Shown piece after piece: positions 13,621 through 25,344 of a DNA stretch of 64,000 nucleotides. The notes beneath the pieces were generated by a model that searched no databases, was not told the origin of the DNA, and worked only from the letters and a program-made list of their open reading frames with translations. The translations under genes and the position numbers were made by a program. The stretch covers positions 39,449,079 through 39,513,078 of the forward strand of contig CM049309.1 of the NCBI GenBank assembly GCA_026874595.1, given 5' to 3'. The stretch's first letter is position 1. The number at the start of each line of letters is the position of its first letter. The stretch is from Sipunculus nudus (taxonomy: Eukaryota; Annelida; Sipuncula; Golfingiida; Sipunculidae).

Positions 13621-13869
13621 AAGTTTATATTATAACCGGAGATGAGCGAACTGAGCTCAGGGTTGGATAATGATTTAAAGAGGTAAGGACATACCCTCCA
13701 GTCCTGTTGACTTAGATGAAGATATATAGCAGGGGAGATGAAAAATGTTCTCGGACCGCTCCGGGCGGTTAAACTGATATTTCAAGGGTCAGGGGATTCC
13801 TGAACTCACGGCCTTTTCTTTTTGTGTATTGTAGCCGTAAGGCGGAGTACCCGCTTCAGTGGTGAGATC

Positions 13870-14145
13870 AGCCAGACTTGTTAGACGGTGAGCCGCTAAG
13901 CCTGGAAGTGGCAGAACAGCCAGCGAAACCAAGCTCTCTCGAGCTCTGTGATTCGAAAACCGGGGATTTTATGGTACCTGAGACGCTCGAGTACTTTACG
14001 GACGAGTCGAGTAGACTCGAGCAGATGGCAGGGGATGAACAGGGCAGACTGCACTTTGCTCAAGCACAGAGGAAGGAGGTCGCGAGGGAGAGGTCATCCC
14101 CAACACTCCCAGGCATCCAGAGGCAGATGGCGCTCCTCCCGTGAT
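13870..14145 (+). other. Unassigned ORF in S1 repeat (88 codons)
   Basis: An open frame rich in Glu, Ser and Arg with no family resemblance. The counterpart in S2 (34835-35110) is recognisable at DNA level but has stops, so it is more likely a decayed transposon reading frame than a host gene. Confidence 0.35.
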
Positions 14146-14159
14146 AGAGGCTAACCGTC

Positions 14160-16130
14160 CGGGCGATGTCATCCTACCAAAGAGGGGTACGGCGAGTCTC
14201 ACCTGCCCCCAGATCAGAGGAAAGACTCAGTAACCCTGCTCAGGCGAGTTTTCCCGATGATCAAGAACCTGGACGCAGTACGGTGCCGAATACCTAACTG
14301 GACACGCAGAAAGATCGTTATTTTGGATTTTTTAGAAATATCACTATTGTGAACGGAAACGACCAACAGTGGTAGTGATTCAAGTTTTTATTGCAGACCA
14401 GGGAGTTATTTTTATTTATAAGTGTTATTTTCTCTTACTTAATCTTGTGTGTTACTGCCTAGGGGCAGAACCGGTAAAAGCGCCCAGCCAGGAAACAATC
14501 TGTGGGCATGTAACCCCGAAATTGGGAAAATAGACTTGGTAATGGTACCCAGACAGTGGAGATATCAACATGAAAGTAATTCAGATGTAATGAATCACGG
14601 AACAAATTCCTGGCCGTGGATATATAGATGAAAAAAAAAAAATGGAACGCCAATTTTATAGCCTTTTATTTGATAACCCCTTGCAGGGAGATTTAATGAT
14701 AGATCAAGGAGTGCTAATACATGTAGGAGGTGCTATAACAAGCAGCAGATAAAATAAAACATTGAAACACTAGTCAAAACATACTTGACTGGAACAGGAA
14801 CTCTTTGAAACTTGAACTGCGGGGGTTAATCCCAAGATATTTGAAACAGATATTAGCTGCTATATCGGGAGACGTTGTACATATATAACCAGATATTGCC
14901 TATAAACAAATAAGTAATTGGCACACCCTCACATAAGAGACAGAAAAAGTAAGACTGATAGGACCAAGAAGAACCATTTCCACTAGTAGGTACCCATAGA
15001 TATTTCTCAATTTATTTTTGTAAAACTTAAATATGTTAATTAAATTTGACCGATAAAGCTGATGAGGGAGTTAAGGCCCAAAAAGAAATGAAAATATCGT
15101 GAGAAAATCCAGTATTTATATTTTACTACATTCTGTTAATCGGAATCTTCTGGCCAAGTGACATGGCCTGTCATATTGGTGGCCAGCCTCACTGTGATAG
15201 TTTTTATATTTAAAATGAAACAAGCAGTCAACAGCTGTTAAATGTAGTTGTTTCAACATGTGACAAGTGACCTAGACTTCCATCAATTGAACTCAGATTT
15301 TGGTCAAATGGATTTTCCATGATATTGATTTTATTATAATATATATTGTAATATATTGATAGAAAGGTATTGTTTAGGTTTCATTCTACTTAATCAGAAC
15401 TAGGCCTTATACATATATTGTACGCTCTTTACACAGCGCTTTAACTATAGGTCTACTTCCTATATGGTAAGCGCTGTTTGTTGTGACCTCGTATCCTGAA
15501 TTACTACACCAGAGGGGGGCACTGTATTTTTGTCCAATGAGATGAGACCTTGTGCTGGAAGACACGGCCAAGCGAGGAGTACACGGAGCCAATCATGTTC
15601 ATTTCGTTTTGAGTGACAGCTCATCGCCCCGGTAACCGTATGAACAGGCCATAGGCTCAGAGAGAATTGCCGCAGACGTGGGTTACTTAGGGCCTTGGGC
15701 ACATAGGATGCCCGGTCTGTGGGCTGTATTTCAAACGATACGTAACAACAAAGGCTGCGTGCACACCTCGCTGGCTGGTTTCAGTTCTGCAGACACCAGA
15801 CACATGGCTACGCTAAGTCATACTGTCAGAATAGAATCGGTCGATGATGCGAGAAAACAGAGGGCACAATTAAAATTCGAACTTAAAATTGTCTTCAAAC
15901 GGCGCTTGAAGCGCAGCTATGGGCGGAGCCAGGATGCCTGTCGCGTGTTTGTTTATTGGCATCTGGTTGGCTGCTTTTTTGTTCAGTGGACAACGAACCG
16001 CCATCTGGTGTCTAAATATATCATAAACGGTCAAAGCTGGTAGCATGAAAATCAGTTGCTTCTTTAGAAGCGTCAGATTTCCGCTACCTTGGGAGCGTAA
16101 TTCATTGTAACTTTTTAAAAAATCTTTTGC
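14160..16130. other. No gene recognised between S1 and the SDR-1 block
   Basis: 14160-15400 is AT-rich. 15400-16050 is richer in GC with two CCAAT motifs (15533, 15589) and a 121-codon ORF at 15678-16043 of unknown meaning. It could hold an upstream promoter or untranslated exon of SDR-1, but no splice evidence exists. Confidence 0.35.
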
Positions 16131-16699
16131 TTTTTAATGAAAATATTGCCAAGGTTCTAAGGGCAACCCACAATGGGACACACTACAGAATTAAGAATTC
16201 CAGCCGCGAAGACAAGATTTCGTTAGAACGGAGATACAATCGGTCAAAGACACTAAGCAATATGTGACCGGAGCATTTTTACATTTTCACGAGATCTTGA
16301 TAAGGAAAGAAACAGCCATTCAATTGAATTCAAAATAAGAAACATACGTGATATGCATCCAAGAACACCTGCCACTATTTTCAATGTCTATGCTCTCAAT
16401 GAATTAAATGTGTTCATTATTAGGGACTGAAGGCGTCTTCGTTGAGCACATTAAATATTAATTGGTATTAAATTACCTGTGACACGAATAGGTTGTTGAA
16501 CAAAATAGGATATTTGCATGATGCTTTGCCAACCAAATATGTCAAAAAGTCAAGATCCCCCCCCCCCCTCCCGCCCTTGGATACAGCGCTTATATGCATT
16601 AATGGCGCAACGTGAAATAAGATCACCTTACTTTTGAAGTGACACGTTTACAGTTGATCAATTAATGATCCAGTTAAACTCATTTTGATTCAGATAAGT

Positions 16700-16813
16700 G
16701 TACTTTGTACGCATTATCATTCTTGTTTATCCGATATAGCGGTGTCTATGTAGATAGTATATCACAGATCTATTGAGCTACACTCACCAGCTCATCAAAT
16801 ATCCAATTGCACA
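16700..16813 (+). promoter_or_regulatory. 5' leader / proximal promoter of SDR-1
   Basis: The stretch before the ATG is nearly identical to the one before SDR-2 (from CCGATATAGCGGTGTCTAT to CAATTGCACA). The SDR-2 version is interrupted by a TA repeat. No clear TATA box was assigned; the transcription start is unknown. Confidence 0.4.
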
Positions 16814-18821
16814 ATGGCACTGGTACTGTTAGCAGCGTTTGTCCTGATTATCTATGTTACATACAGGTTTGTAGATTACCTGTACCGGTCTCCCCGTTTG
16901 TGTACAGACAACAGATCTGTACTGATCACGGGTTGCGACAGCGGCTTCGGACATAAACTGGCGCGTCGTCTGGATTCCCTGGGATGCAACGTTTTCGCCG
17001 CATGTCTGACGTCACAGGGAGAAGAGCTCCTGAAGAAGGAGGCATCATCCAGATTGGTAACTGTACACCTGGATGTGACCAAACATGATGACGTCACCAG
17101 GGTGTACAACACCGTCAAAAATAAGCTGGCTGGCAGAGGTGGGTTACACTAAAAAAGACAGAGACTCGTGTCCGATCGGATACCCATACTTATTAAAAAG
17201 TTATTCCTGATCATCACGAAGTTGTTTCCTTTGACATAAATATAACGCTCTAATCTGCGGACACTTTAAACATTTAGTGAACGTTAAACTGTCTGAATAC
17301 CCTTACTTAATATCACTTGATATTTGTTTGATATGTCTTATGCCCACTTTGCACTGTGACAGGTTTGTGGGGCCTCGTCAATAATGCTGGTATTGCTGTT
17401 CCGCGAGTACCTGTGGAATTCACAACAGCTGATACATTCCGTTCCGTTATGGATGTTAATCTGCTTGGGCTAATAGACATGACCTTGACCTTCCTACCTT
17501 TGATCAGACGCACCGGCGGCCGGATTGTAAACGTTTCAAGTATTTTCGGTCGGATTGGCGCTCCAGGTGGAGCTGCTTACAGTGTCTCCAAATATGGCAT
17601 CGAGGCTTTCTCTGATTGTATGCGGCACGTATATCCTTTTGGTGAAATGAATAATTATTATTTTTATTATTTTTATTACAAGAAGAAGAAGAAGAAAGGC
17701 GTATACTAAAGCCTTAAAATTATAAATGAAGTAATAACCGTAAACACTGATGCAATGATTGATGAAGCAATGCATTTTATGATATAACAAGGATAGACAT
17801 ATTTAAGATTTGTATCGATAAACTATATTACCATGCAAGGTCGTAATAAGGAAACTCATCTTAAAACGAATCCGTCGCCCATACCATCACTTATCTATCA
17901 TATACTAGTACCTTGTAACCTGAAGTGAGAAAATCTATAGTTACCCGAAACTTTTCCTATTAATCCCATTGATACGTATTCGTCTAATTGTGTATATGGC
18001 TTTACGGGTATACATGGTCCCTAATTTAATATGGCAATAAATCCTAGATTAGCCTTTTATTATCACTTTCACAGGAGGGAGCTAATTCCAGCGGGTCTCC
18101 ACGTAGCCATTTTGGAACCAGGATTTTTCAAAACGGAAATATCATCTTTAAAGGAAACGAAGCGCTCGGTGGAGGCCATGTTCAACAGAATGGACACAAA
18201 GCTGAAGGAAGCGTGCGGCCCCGAATACTTACAACGAGGTACGGTAGTTTTCGAGGATTTTTTTATAAGCAATATCATTTGCTCTTCATGTGTATTTGTT
18301 CCAAAATGTACAAGGCAAAATATATATGGCTAAGTTCAAATGATAACTTGATCCCCTCTCTAAAATAAGAGGTCAGTACATTTAGGGCTGTTAAATAATC
18401 AGTTCCCTAAAGTTACAGGTACGCTTTTTTATGATAATAATATTAAGATAACTGAAATATGGATAATTTTGTGCATTAACTCGGCCCAAGAGCTTATAAT
18501 TTTAGCATATATAGTATACATCTGAAGATTTTTTAATGTTCAAATATTTCATTTTTAGGAACAAATTGTTTTTAATTTTGAACAGCTATCCAATTAAAGG
18601 AAGAATTTGTAACCACTGTTCCATCCCCTGATACTCACCTGGTGACGGACGCTATGGAGCATGCGCTGCTTGCCTTTCATCCACGTGCACGTTACGTCAT
18701 CGGTCACGATGCACGATTCAAGTGGATTCCGTTGTCATGGTTACCGGAATGGCTGTCGGACAAATATCTTCAAGCATATCAACCAGAGCCAGTTCCCGAG
18801 TCATATTATTATGAAAATTAA
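16814..18821 (+). CDS. SDR-1: short-chain dehydrogenase, retinol dehydrogenase / 17beta-HSD6-like (SDR9C type), 4 exons
   Basis: Exons 16814-17138, 17363-17624, 18075-18238 and 18586-18821 join to 987 nt, giving 328 aa plus stop. Residues 2-24 are a hydrophobic N-terminal anchor followed by basic residues, as in ER-membrane retinol/steroid dehydrogenases. The cofactor motif TGCDSGFG is at about 39-46, the NNAG motif at 115-118, and Asn141, Ser168, Tyr181 and Lys185 (YSVSK) form the catalytic set. The C-terminal part (VTDAMEHALLAFHPRARY) matches RDH/17beta-HSD6 proteins better than the related BDH1. Family members oxidise retinols or 3alpha/17beta-hydroxysteroids with NAD(H); the substrate here is unknown. 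The start has a good Kozak context (A at -3, G at +4). Introns 1 and 3 are GT-AG. Intron 2 (17625-18074) joins only as GC-AG (donor GCACGT) to keep the family motif MRREL. AATAAA lies at 18865-18870. It is 95-96% identical to the copy at 41150. Confidence 0.93.
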
Positions 18822-19944
18822 TGCTTATGACGTTTTTTTATATTTTTACAAGGCTGCTCTACAAAATAAATGAATTTCAACTAGACTTTACAAATATATG
18901 TTTCGTACTTTGTTTGAGTACATTGGCTAATGTACATTCTTTGGTGGTCGAAGGCATAAAAAAATGATTGCCAACCTAATGGAAGCTAATACTAAGATAT
19001 GTCTCGATTTGGCAGTCTCAAAATAACCATTAAACTTGATATAAATAAATAAAAATATGTTTGAATGATTAAGAGGTCTATAAGATAACACGCGGACCAA
19101 ATTCAAAGGCTGTTAGTGAAAAATTATTGGTAAACGGGTACTTTTTACGGATTTGTACTCTAAACAATCCGATGGTTAGTTACATTCTTGGAAATTTCTT
19201 TGCCCCCACCCTATAAAATCTTTTTCTCTGATGAATGGGTATAATTTCAATTTAATCGCAATATGTACGTCTGCATCGCTAAAAGTCTGACACTCCCTTG
19301 TCTGTCTCATACTTAACAAATCAAATAGTAGACAATTCAGGAAACACATGCTGAGAGAGAGAAACACAACTTTTGGAAATTTGTTTCCTGAATACTAAAT
19401 CGGTGCATAATGAATGAAAACAAATTTTATGGTGACATCACCAGTTTTGTTCATCTCTTCATATTATACAAGACCAATAAGCTTACAAAGTCTTATTTTC
19501 AATGTATAGATGACGGTATAATTGCCTAAATGTGACTCAGATATAGGTAAAGGTATAAACCATAAAATCCGTATAGGTATAGCATTTCTAGTCTTTTAAA
19601 TATACACAATTCTCCATCATGAATAATCACACAGGGTTTTATTTATATTATCATGAGTTCATTCTCGAAGCAAAAACGGAGCAACATTTTTAAGACATTG
19701 GACATATTAACCTCTTTGCTCCCTTGAAACTTTGGTTCACTATTCTGCACGTACGTGTATGCAAATGTAGGGCAAGACGTAAGCAAAGCAAGAATACATA
19801 TTGGTTACATACTGACTTGTATAACTCTCAGTATGAGGGTAGTGATTATAAATGTCAACCTCTGTAGTGGGGCATTTCATACTGGTGATTTACTTGTCAC
19901 CCAGGGCTTATATATTATAATAAACAACATTTCACCACATTCGT

Positions 19945-20535
19945 TTTTCAGAATACCTGTCGTAACCAGTTAGAGAAACTTTTTGGCAAACTAACTTTGG
20001 CATGTTTTATTTCTCTTGCTGTATTTTCAGTTTTGGAAGGACACGGAAATTATTTTTTTACAAAGCATAACGTAATCTGCATGGAATCTGCCCCTTTTCT
20101 CTTTGCATACAGCATACTCTTTTTTTTTTATTATTATGGGCTTGTCGACTCATAGCCAACTCATCTCACAGCTCCGGATCTACATATTGTTCAGGACTGC
20201 ACATGTACATTGATTGCAATCTTCCGTTGAAGCAAGGAGTATATAGGACTGGAGTCACAAGTCCATGCCCAGTCTGTGTCCCATGCGCCTGAAGGGGCCA
20301 TAAACCTAGTTTATCCGTGGCACAGAGAGATGCCGCTTATAACACCCGCGGACCGTGAATGACCGCCCTTCGGAACCATTCGTTCGTTTCCGGAACTCCA
20401 CTAATTTTCTCCCAACATAAATGAAACATTTGGCTTTCAACTTATGAGTATCGAATTTTAAAATTAAGTTTAAACTTAACTTGTGTCATAACAAAGAAAT
20501 TCGTATCAAAATTGTATTATTTTATCTTTTGAAAG
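19945..20535. other. No gene recognised
   Basis: 20340-20535 shares short stretches with 24600-24685, ahead of both SDR fragments. Confidence 0.4.
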
Positions 20536-20720
20536 ATTCCATTGTCATGGTTACCTATAATGGATGTCGGACAAATATCTACAGGCGTATCTACCAGAGC
20601 TTGTGCCTGAGTCGTATTATTCAATAAATTAATGCATTTGACGCGTTAATATTTTTAAGTTTGCTTTATAAAATAAAGAAACTACAACTAGCCATAATAA
20701 ATATGTTTCATACTGAATAC
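20535..20720 (+). pseudogene. Detached SDR terminal-exon fragment (frameshifted)
   Basis: About 100 nt matches the end of SDR exon 4 (IPLSWLP... to the stop region) followed by the matching 3' UTR with an AATAAA-like AAATAAAG. One inserted base (CCTATAATGG versus CCGGAATGG) breaks the frame. Nothing of exons 1-3 or the first half of exon 4 lies upstream. The 5' flank (about 20445-20535) is shared with the fragment at 24.69 kb, so the two are copies of one another. Confidence 0.75.
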
Positions 20721-21249
20721 AGTTCAGTACGGAGATCGGGAGACGACATGGTGAAAAATATTTATTAATTCGTGCGCACGGATTAGTAATTCGTGCGCAC
20801 GAATTACTAGGTGTGAAAAATATATTTCCAAGGTGGAAAAAATATTTATCAATTCGTGCGCACGAATTACTAATCCGTGCGCACGAATTAGTGACCAATG
20901 AGAACAGGTGTCTTATGTTGTTGGCTCAATGCTCATTGGCTACTAATTCATGCGCACGAGTTATTAATTCGTGCGCACGAATTACTAGCCAGTGATAAGC
21001 AAGCACATATCGACTCAGTCTAGGCACAGGCTGGCAGTTTCAGCGGGCACACACCGTTGTCAATATGGAGCCCAGCGCCTTCCGACAGTTCCATGACTTC
21101 CTACCTTGGAAAATTCGGAACTCTGCATATTGAAAATAGAAAGGGCTTTAAGCGATACTTAAAGAATATAAATATAAAACTCACAGAGCCAGTTGCCGTG
21201 CATGGTGAAAAATTTCTAAGGCTTTCTCTGGTAAAAAAAAAACACCAAC

Positions 21250-22030
21250 CAGCCGTATAATCGTTGGGACATAATGGGAACATTATTATAGACAAAGCCG
21301 ATCAGGCTGATATTTTTAACAGCTATTTGCTTCACAAAGTAACTACAGTTACAGTTCTCCATTGACGACTATGCTAAATTGCAAATTACACATAAACTAG
21401 GTGAAATGAACTCCACAGAACTTCTCATGTCATATTTGGGAATCGCTTTCCTAACAGGAACACATAAACATGATAAGTTTGAAAGCAAATAAGCGTTTGG
21501 AAATTTTGAAAAAATTATAAATTCCATTTCTCTATGAAAGTTTTAGATCGTATGTACAAATCATTAATACGTTTAGTACTGGAGTGTGGTGTTTTAATAT
21601 TTAACAATTGTTCTGTCAGACAGTCATACCAGCTGGAGAGTATACAACGGAAAGCATGTTTAACATGTACTGGAGCGCTCTCGACTTCCAGCACTGGAGC
21701 AATGGTAAAAGAGCTATAATGGTCAAGTATAAAAATAAGAAGAGAGTATACAATCCACATTTTATGAAATGATTAACGGACTAGCTCCAGATTATCTGCT
21801 AATATATTAACTCAAACTCTGTCTCATGCTCAGCCCTATACAGTCCGCGCAAATCGCATTTGCTAAAGATACCGAGGTTCACACGGAAAGACTGTCGCTT
21901 TTCTTTCTTCCAGTTTTTTTTTTTCTTTCCTTTTAAAAGCCTGCAAACTTTTGGACAGTTTCCTATAATTCAGTCTACTTCAATCGATTCCTTTAAGGAA
22001 ATGTTCGTGACTATTTAAACCCTGCCTCTG
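21250..22030 (+). pseudogene. LINE reverse transcriptase C-terminal remnant
   Basis: Readable with frameshifts: a segment like GNIIIDKADQADIFN, then KVLDRMYKSLIRLVLECG with NNCSVRQSYQLESIQRKA, the thumb/C-terminal pattern of CR1/Jockey-type LINE reverse transcriptases. There are many stops; the catalytic core is missing. It lies inside the palindrome-ended composite. Confidence 0.6.
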
Positions 22031-22265
22031 GAGAAATAGAAGTATTATTGCGACAATTATCGTCAACATGAAATTATCCATACTCGGTTACGACTAGGTG
22101 CCAGTTACTTAAATCAATACCTATTTTCAATTGGAAAGACTGATGGTTATAATCTGATTGATATGCCCGATATGGACTGAGACGTTTATTTTTATTGTAT
22201 TACGCCTACCAGTATTAATTATTTTATAAATATCAGTGTATGTGGAATGTCAATCTGTATTAACG

Positions 22266-22310
22266 TATATTATGTATCTATAAATATATATATATATATA
22301 TATATATCTT
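22266..22310. repeat. (TA)n microsatellite
   Basis: Short TA run after the LINE remnant. Confidence 0.9.
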
Positions 22311-22749
22311 ATCGTGTGTGAATATGTGTGTACTTTTCTAATCTTATCATTTATATATACATATATACATTCATGTTAATTTTTCACTTTCTTTTAATTT
22401 ATATGCAGGAGAGCAGTTGCATTAGCCTTATCGGCTACTTTGTTATACTATTGAAATAAATATTTTTCCACCTTGGAAATATATTTTTCACTCCTAGTAA
22501 TTCGAGCGCACGGATTAGTAATTCGTGGCCACGGATTAGTAATTCGAGCGCACGGATAAGTAATTCGTGCGCACGAATTAGTAATTCGTGGCCATGATTT
22601 AGTAATTCGTGTGCACGAATTAGTAATTCGTGCGCACGAATTAATAAATATTTTTTACCATGTCGTCTCCCGGGCTCCGTAGTTAAGCCCTTCATAGGTC
22701 ATTCAATTTAATTTGCGAATGTGTAAATGCAAATGTTTCAAATAATTCC

Positions 22750-22751
22750 AA

Positions 22752-22829
<78 letters not shown>

Positions 22830-22843
22830 AATATATATACACA
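22750..22843. repeat. (TA)n microsatellite
   Basis: TA runs with two single-base interruptions. Confidence 0.95.
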
Positions 22844-23900
22844 TTTATATAATTTAAAATTAAGCACGTGTTTCCTGTTTTTATTTAAAACACCATTCAT
22901 GTTTCATGACTCACGATGTTTCAACAGCAAAAATAATGTTTAAAATACTCTTGACACATTTTTTTATGCAACATGTTTCACACAATGAGATAATTTCATG
23001 ATTCATTTGGTGAAATATGTTTCAGTAGTAGATGTTTATATCATAATAATTGATTAAATATCAATCATCGGTCGTTTTTATTTTTCAATCACCGATTATA
23101 ATTTTAAAACCAATCCTACCACTAGCAGCTAGCCGTATGGCAGGTCTTGGCTTATACAACTTTTTGATGAGTTTAAACACTATTTTTTTTGTATAAAATG
23201 CAAAATAATTAACTCACATCTACATCAGTAATGGTAATGAGAAAGACAGTTTTCAGTAAATTCCCACATTTTGCCGTCATAATAGATGTAGTAATGCACC
23301 TTAATGAAAACCTAATCAATGTTTATATGACAGAAAGTGTTGGAGTAAAGTCTAACTTAGGACCTACTCAAATATCTGTGTTTCTTCGCGCATTTTATTT
23401 ATCATAGCTTTACTGCATGCACAGTACTGCTAGAGTCTTTTCTTACTCAAACCCATAAGGCTAAAAAATCAAATCTTGGAAAACCCGACAGCAACAGTTT
23501 CACATAAATAGTATCAAATATAAACTACACAAATGATTAATACGGCAAACCTTACCTTAACTGAAACACAATTAAAATAAAACTATTCATAAAGTTACTG
23601 CTCTTGAATAATCTAAAAGCTATATAAACCTGAAAAGGCCTACTTGAATGAAGTGTCAGCCAACACAGCCGAACGTTCTTCAACAATGTCGGTAAACTTG
23701 GAGAATATCCGTTCACGTGACTGGTGCAATAAGTTCTCCGCGTCACATGTCTCAAAACATGTTTGACACATGTTTGACACATGTTACAACATGACTTGAT
23801 GTTTCATTGGCCACAATTTGAAAAATAAACAGTAAAACATGTTTTGGAACACATGTTTCCATACAAAACATGTTAAACATTATGTAACACATATGTAAAC
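22844..23900. other. No gene; ACATGTTT-rich stretch
   Basis: AACATGTT/ACATGTTT palindromic words recur at 22970, 23755-23790 and 23838-23875. No coding signal. Confidence 0.45.
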
Positions 23901-23901
23901 G

Positions 23902-23967
<66 letters not shown>

Positions 23968-23977
23968 TAGATTGTAT

Positions 23978-24028
<51 letters not shown>
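23902..24028. repeat. (TA)n microsatellite
   Basis: TA runs interrupted by GTATA and AGATTG. Confidence 0.95.
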
Positions 24029-24030
<2 letters not shown>

Positions 24031-24429
24031 TTGGGAATTATGGGTATTTAGGAAGGAAGTTCGCCATTTCCCGGCTTCTGATGACCAACAAGATATTGTG
24101 ACTTTTAGCCAAATATTAAATTAAGATAGAAAATTGGGCACTGACTTAGATAAAGGAGTAATGAAAGAAAAAACAGAATGTGGCATGATTGAATGTGCAA
24201 CCTGTTTTTTTTTTAATTTTGTTGTGGCGTATTTTGTAATTATGGGGATAATTTTGAATGGATGTCTACTTAAACAGTCTAAAGAAGCACAATAAGCCTG
24301 TTAAACAATCTAAAGAAACCTAATAAGCCGGTTTTAGGTCAGTGTACTTAGAACCTAAATGAACACTGTTAAAGGATTGCAATAAGGGTCCAGGATTTAG
24401 GGAAGGGGGGGGGGGGGTCCAACACAGGT

Positions 24430-25110
24430 CCAGACCGCAAAATTTTGTCTGAAACCCTTAAAAATAGGTTGCTTCGGATGAAAAAAAGGGGGGGGGGGGC
24501 CAGGGTCCACTTCTTGCAATATATTGTATATGGTGGCTCGTATAGGACACCCAGAATTTTATCTCGCTCCCACGCGATAGTATTTCGTTCCCAGTTTTGG
24601 CTGTTGTCTTATAAGTATCGAATTTTAAACTTAACTTGTGTCATAACAAAGGAATTCGTATCAAAATTGTAATATTTTATCTTCTTGAAAGATTCCATTG
24701 TCATGGTTACCGGAATGGTTGTCGGACAAATATCTCAAAGCGTATCTACCAGAGCCTGTGCCTGAGTCATATTATTCTGAAAAATGATGCTTTTGACGCT
24801 TTAATATTGTTTAAGGTTGCTTTATAAAATAAATGAACTACAACTAGGCTTAACAAATATGTGTAAAGAAAAAAGGGGGGGTCAAGGCCGCAAAGTTTTG
24901 TCTGAAACCCTTAAAAAAGGTTGCTTCGGATCTAAAAAGGGTGGTGGGGGTCCTGACCCCCTGGACCCTCCCCCTGGATCCACTTCTGGCAATATATTGT
25001 ATACGTTGACTCGTATAGGACACACAGAATTTTATCTCGCTCCCAGGATAGTATCTCGTTCTCACGCGACAGTATTTCGTTCCCACGCAATAATTATCTC
25101 GATAACACTC
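24430..25110 (+). repeat. Direct repeat pair around an SDR fragment
   Basis: CCGCAAAATTTTGTCTGAAACCC...GGTTGCTTCGGAT, G-run and CTCGTATAGGACAC.CAGAATTTTATCTCGCTCCCA occur at 24435-24580 and again at 24888-25050, with the SDR terminal-exon fragment between them. Confidence 0.65.
24685..24870 (+). pseudogene. Detached SDR terminal-exon fragment (frame kept)
   Basis: Matches the last third of SDR exon 4: IPLSWLPEWLSDKYL is readable and the frame runs to a TGA about 16 codons further on, followed by related 3' UTR and AATAAA. It is preceded by TTTTATCTTCTTGAAAG, which looks like a splice acceptor, but no partner exons are visible. Probably a relic of an older duplication; a role as an alternative terminal exon is possible but unsupported. 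Confidence 0.7.
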
Positions 25111-25344
25111 CTAACAACACTTTTAAATATGAAAAAAAGTTCTTGCGATACCAAATCATGAATTCTTTCCGGATGGTTAAGTAATCTGCTTGTAAATGTA
25201 TGTTTTTCATTTGGCTATCGTTGCATATTTAACGATCAACTGACCATTTTAGACGTACATTCGCGTATATTATGTAACATGTAAGCAGGTTTGTTTTAAT
25301 TACGATTCCCAAACAAAAAAATAGAACATTTTAGAATGAATAGA

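Larger units (their letters stand above)
11800..14160 (+). repeat. Segmental block S1
   Basis: Aligns with S2 from about 31640 onward: shared CTTTATTAAAC, GGTGTCCCGGTGGAT, TGGCTGTTACAAAA, a Ty3/gypsy remnant, SINE-like segment and GGACCGCTCCGGGCGG. It lacks the 147-bp tandem array and the MITE found in S2. Confidence 0.8.
16130..19945 (+). repeat. Segmental duplication block carrying SDR-1 (copy 1)
   Basis: Sequence from about 16130 (AATATTGCCAAGGTTCTAAGGG) through the gene to about 19945 (ACAACATTTCACCACATT) aligns with 40505-46055. Introns and both flanks are similar, so this is a DNA-level tandem duplication and not retroposition. Downstream of the gene (18900-19940) I see no further coding sequence, only matched non-coding DNA. 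Confidence 0.85.
20729..22681. mobile_element. Composite element with long inverted ends made of GTGCGCAC palindromes
   Basis: The left end (ACGGAGATCGGGAGACGAC...) and right end (inverse of ACGGAGCCCGGGAGACGAC) continue into arrays of AATTCGTGCGCACGAATT-type palindromes (20770-20990 and 22497-22645), then an inverted GTGAAAAATATATTTCCAAGG segment on both sides (20815, 22491). The interior contains CCAAT-like motifs, an ATG-bearing stretch near 21064 and a decayed LINE. I do not recognise the family. Confidence 0.6.

Noticed and set aside
15678-16043. 121-codon ORF upstream of SDR-1 as a gene
   Set aside because: No recognisable domain, no matching frame upstream of SDR-2, no splice signals linking it to SDR-1.
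17356-17709. ORF ending in ...MRHVYPFGEMNNYYFYY as the true SDR C-terminus
   Set aside because: It reads through the intron 2 donor into AT-rich intron sequence. Family homology resumes in the exon at 18075.
20741-22660. CRISPR-like array from the GTGCGCAC repeats
   Set aside because: Units are self-palindromic, directly adjoining with no unique spacers, in a eukaryotic genome.
23919-24101. Tyr/Ile repeat ORFs (YIYIYI) here and at other TA tracts
   Set aside because: Pure translation of (TA)n microsatellites.
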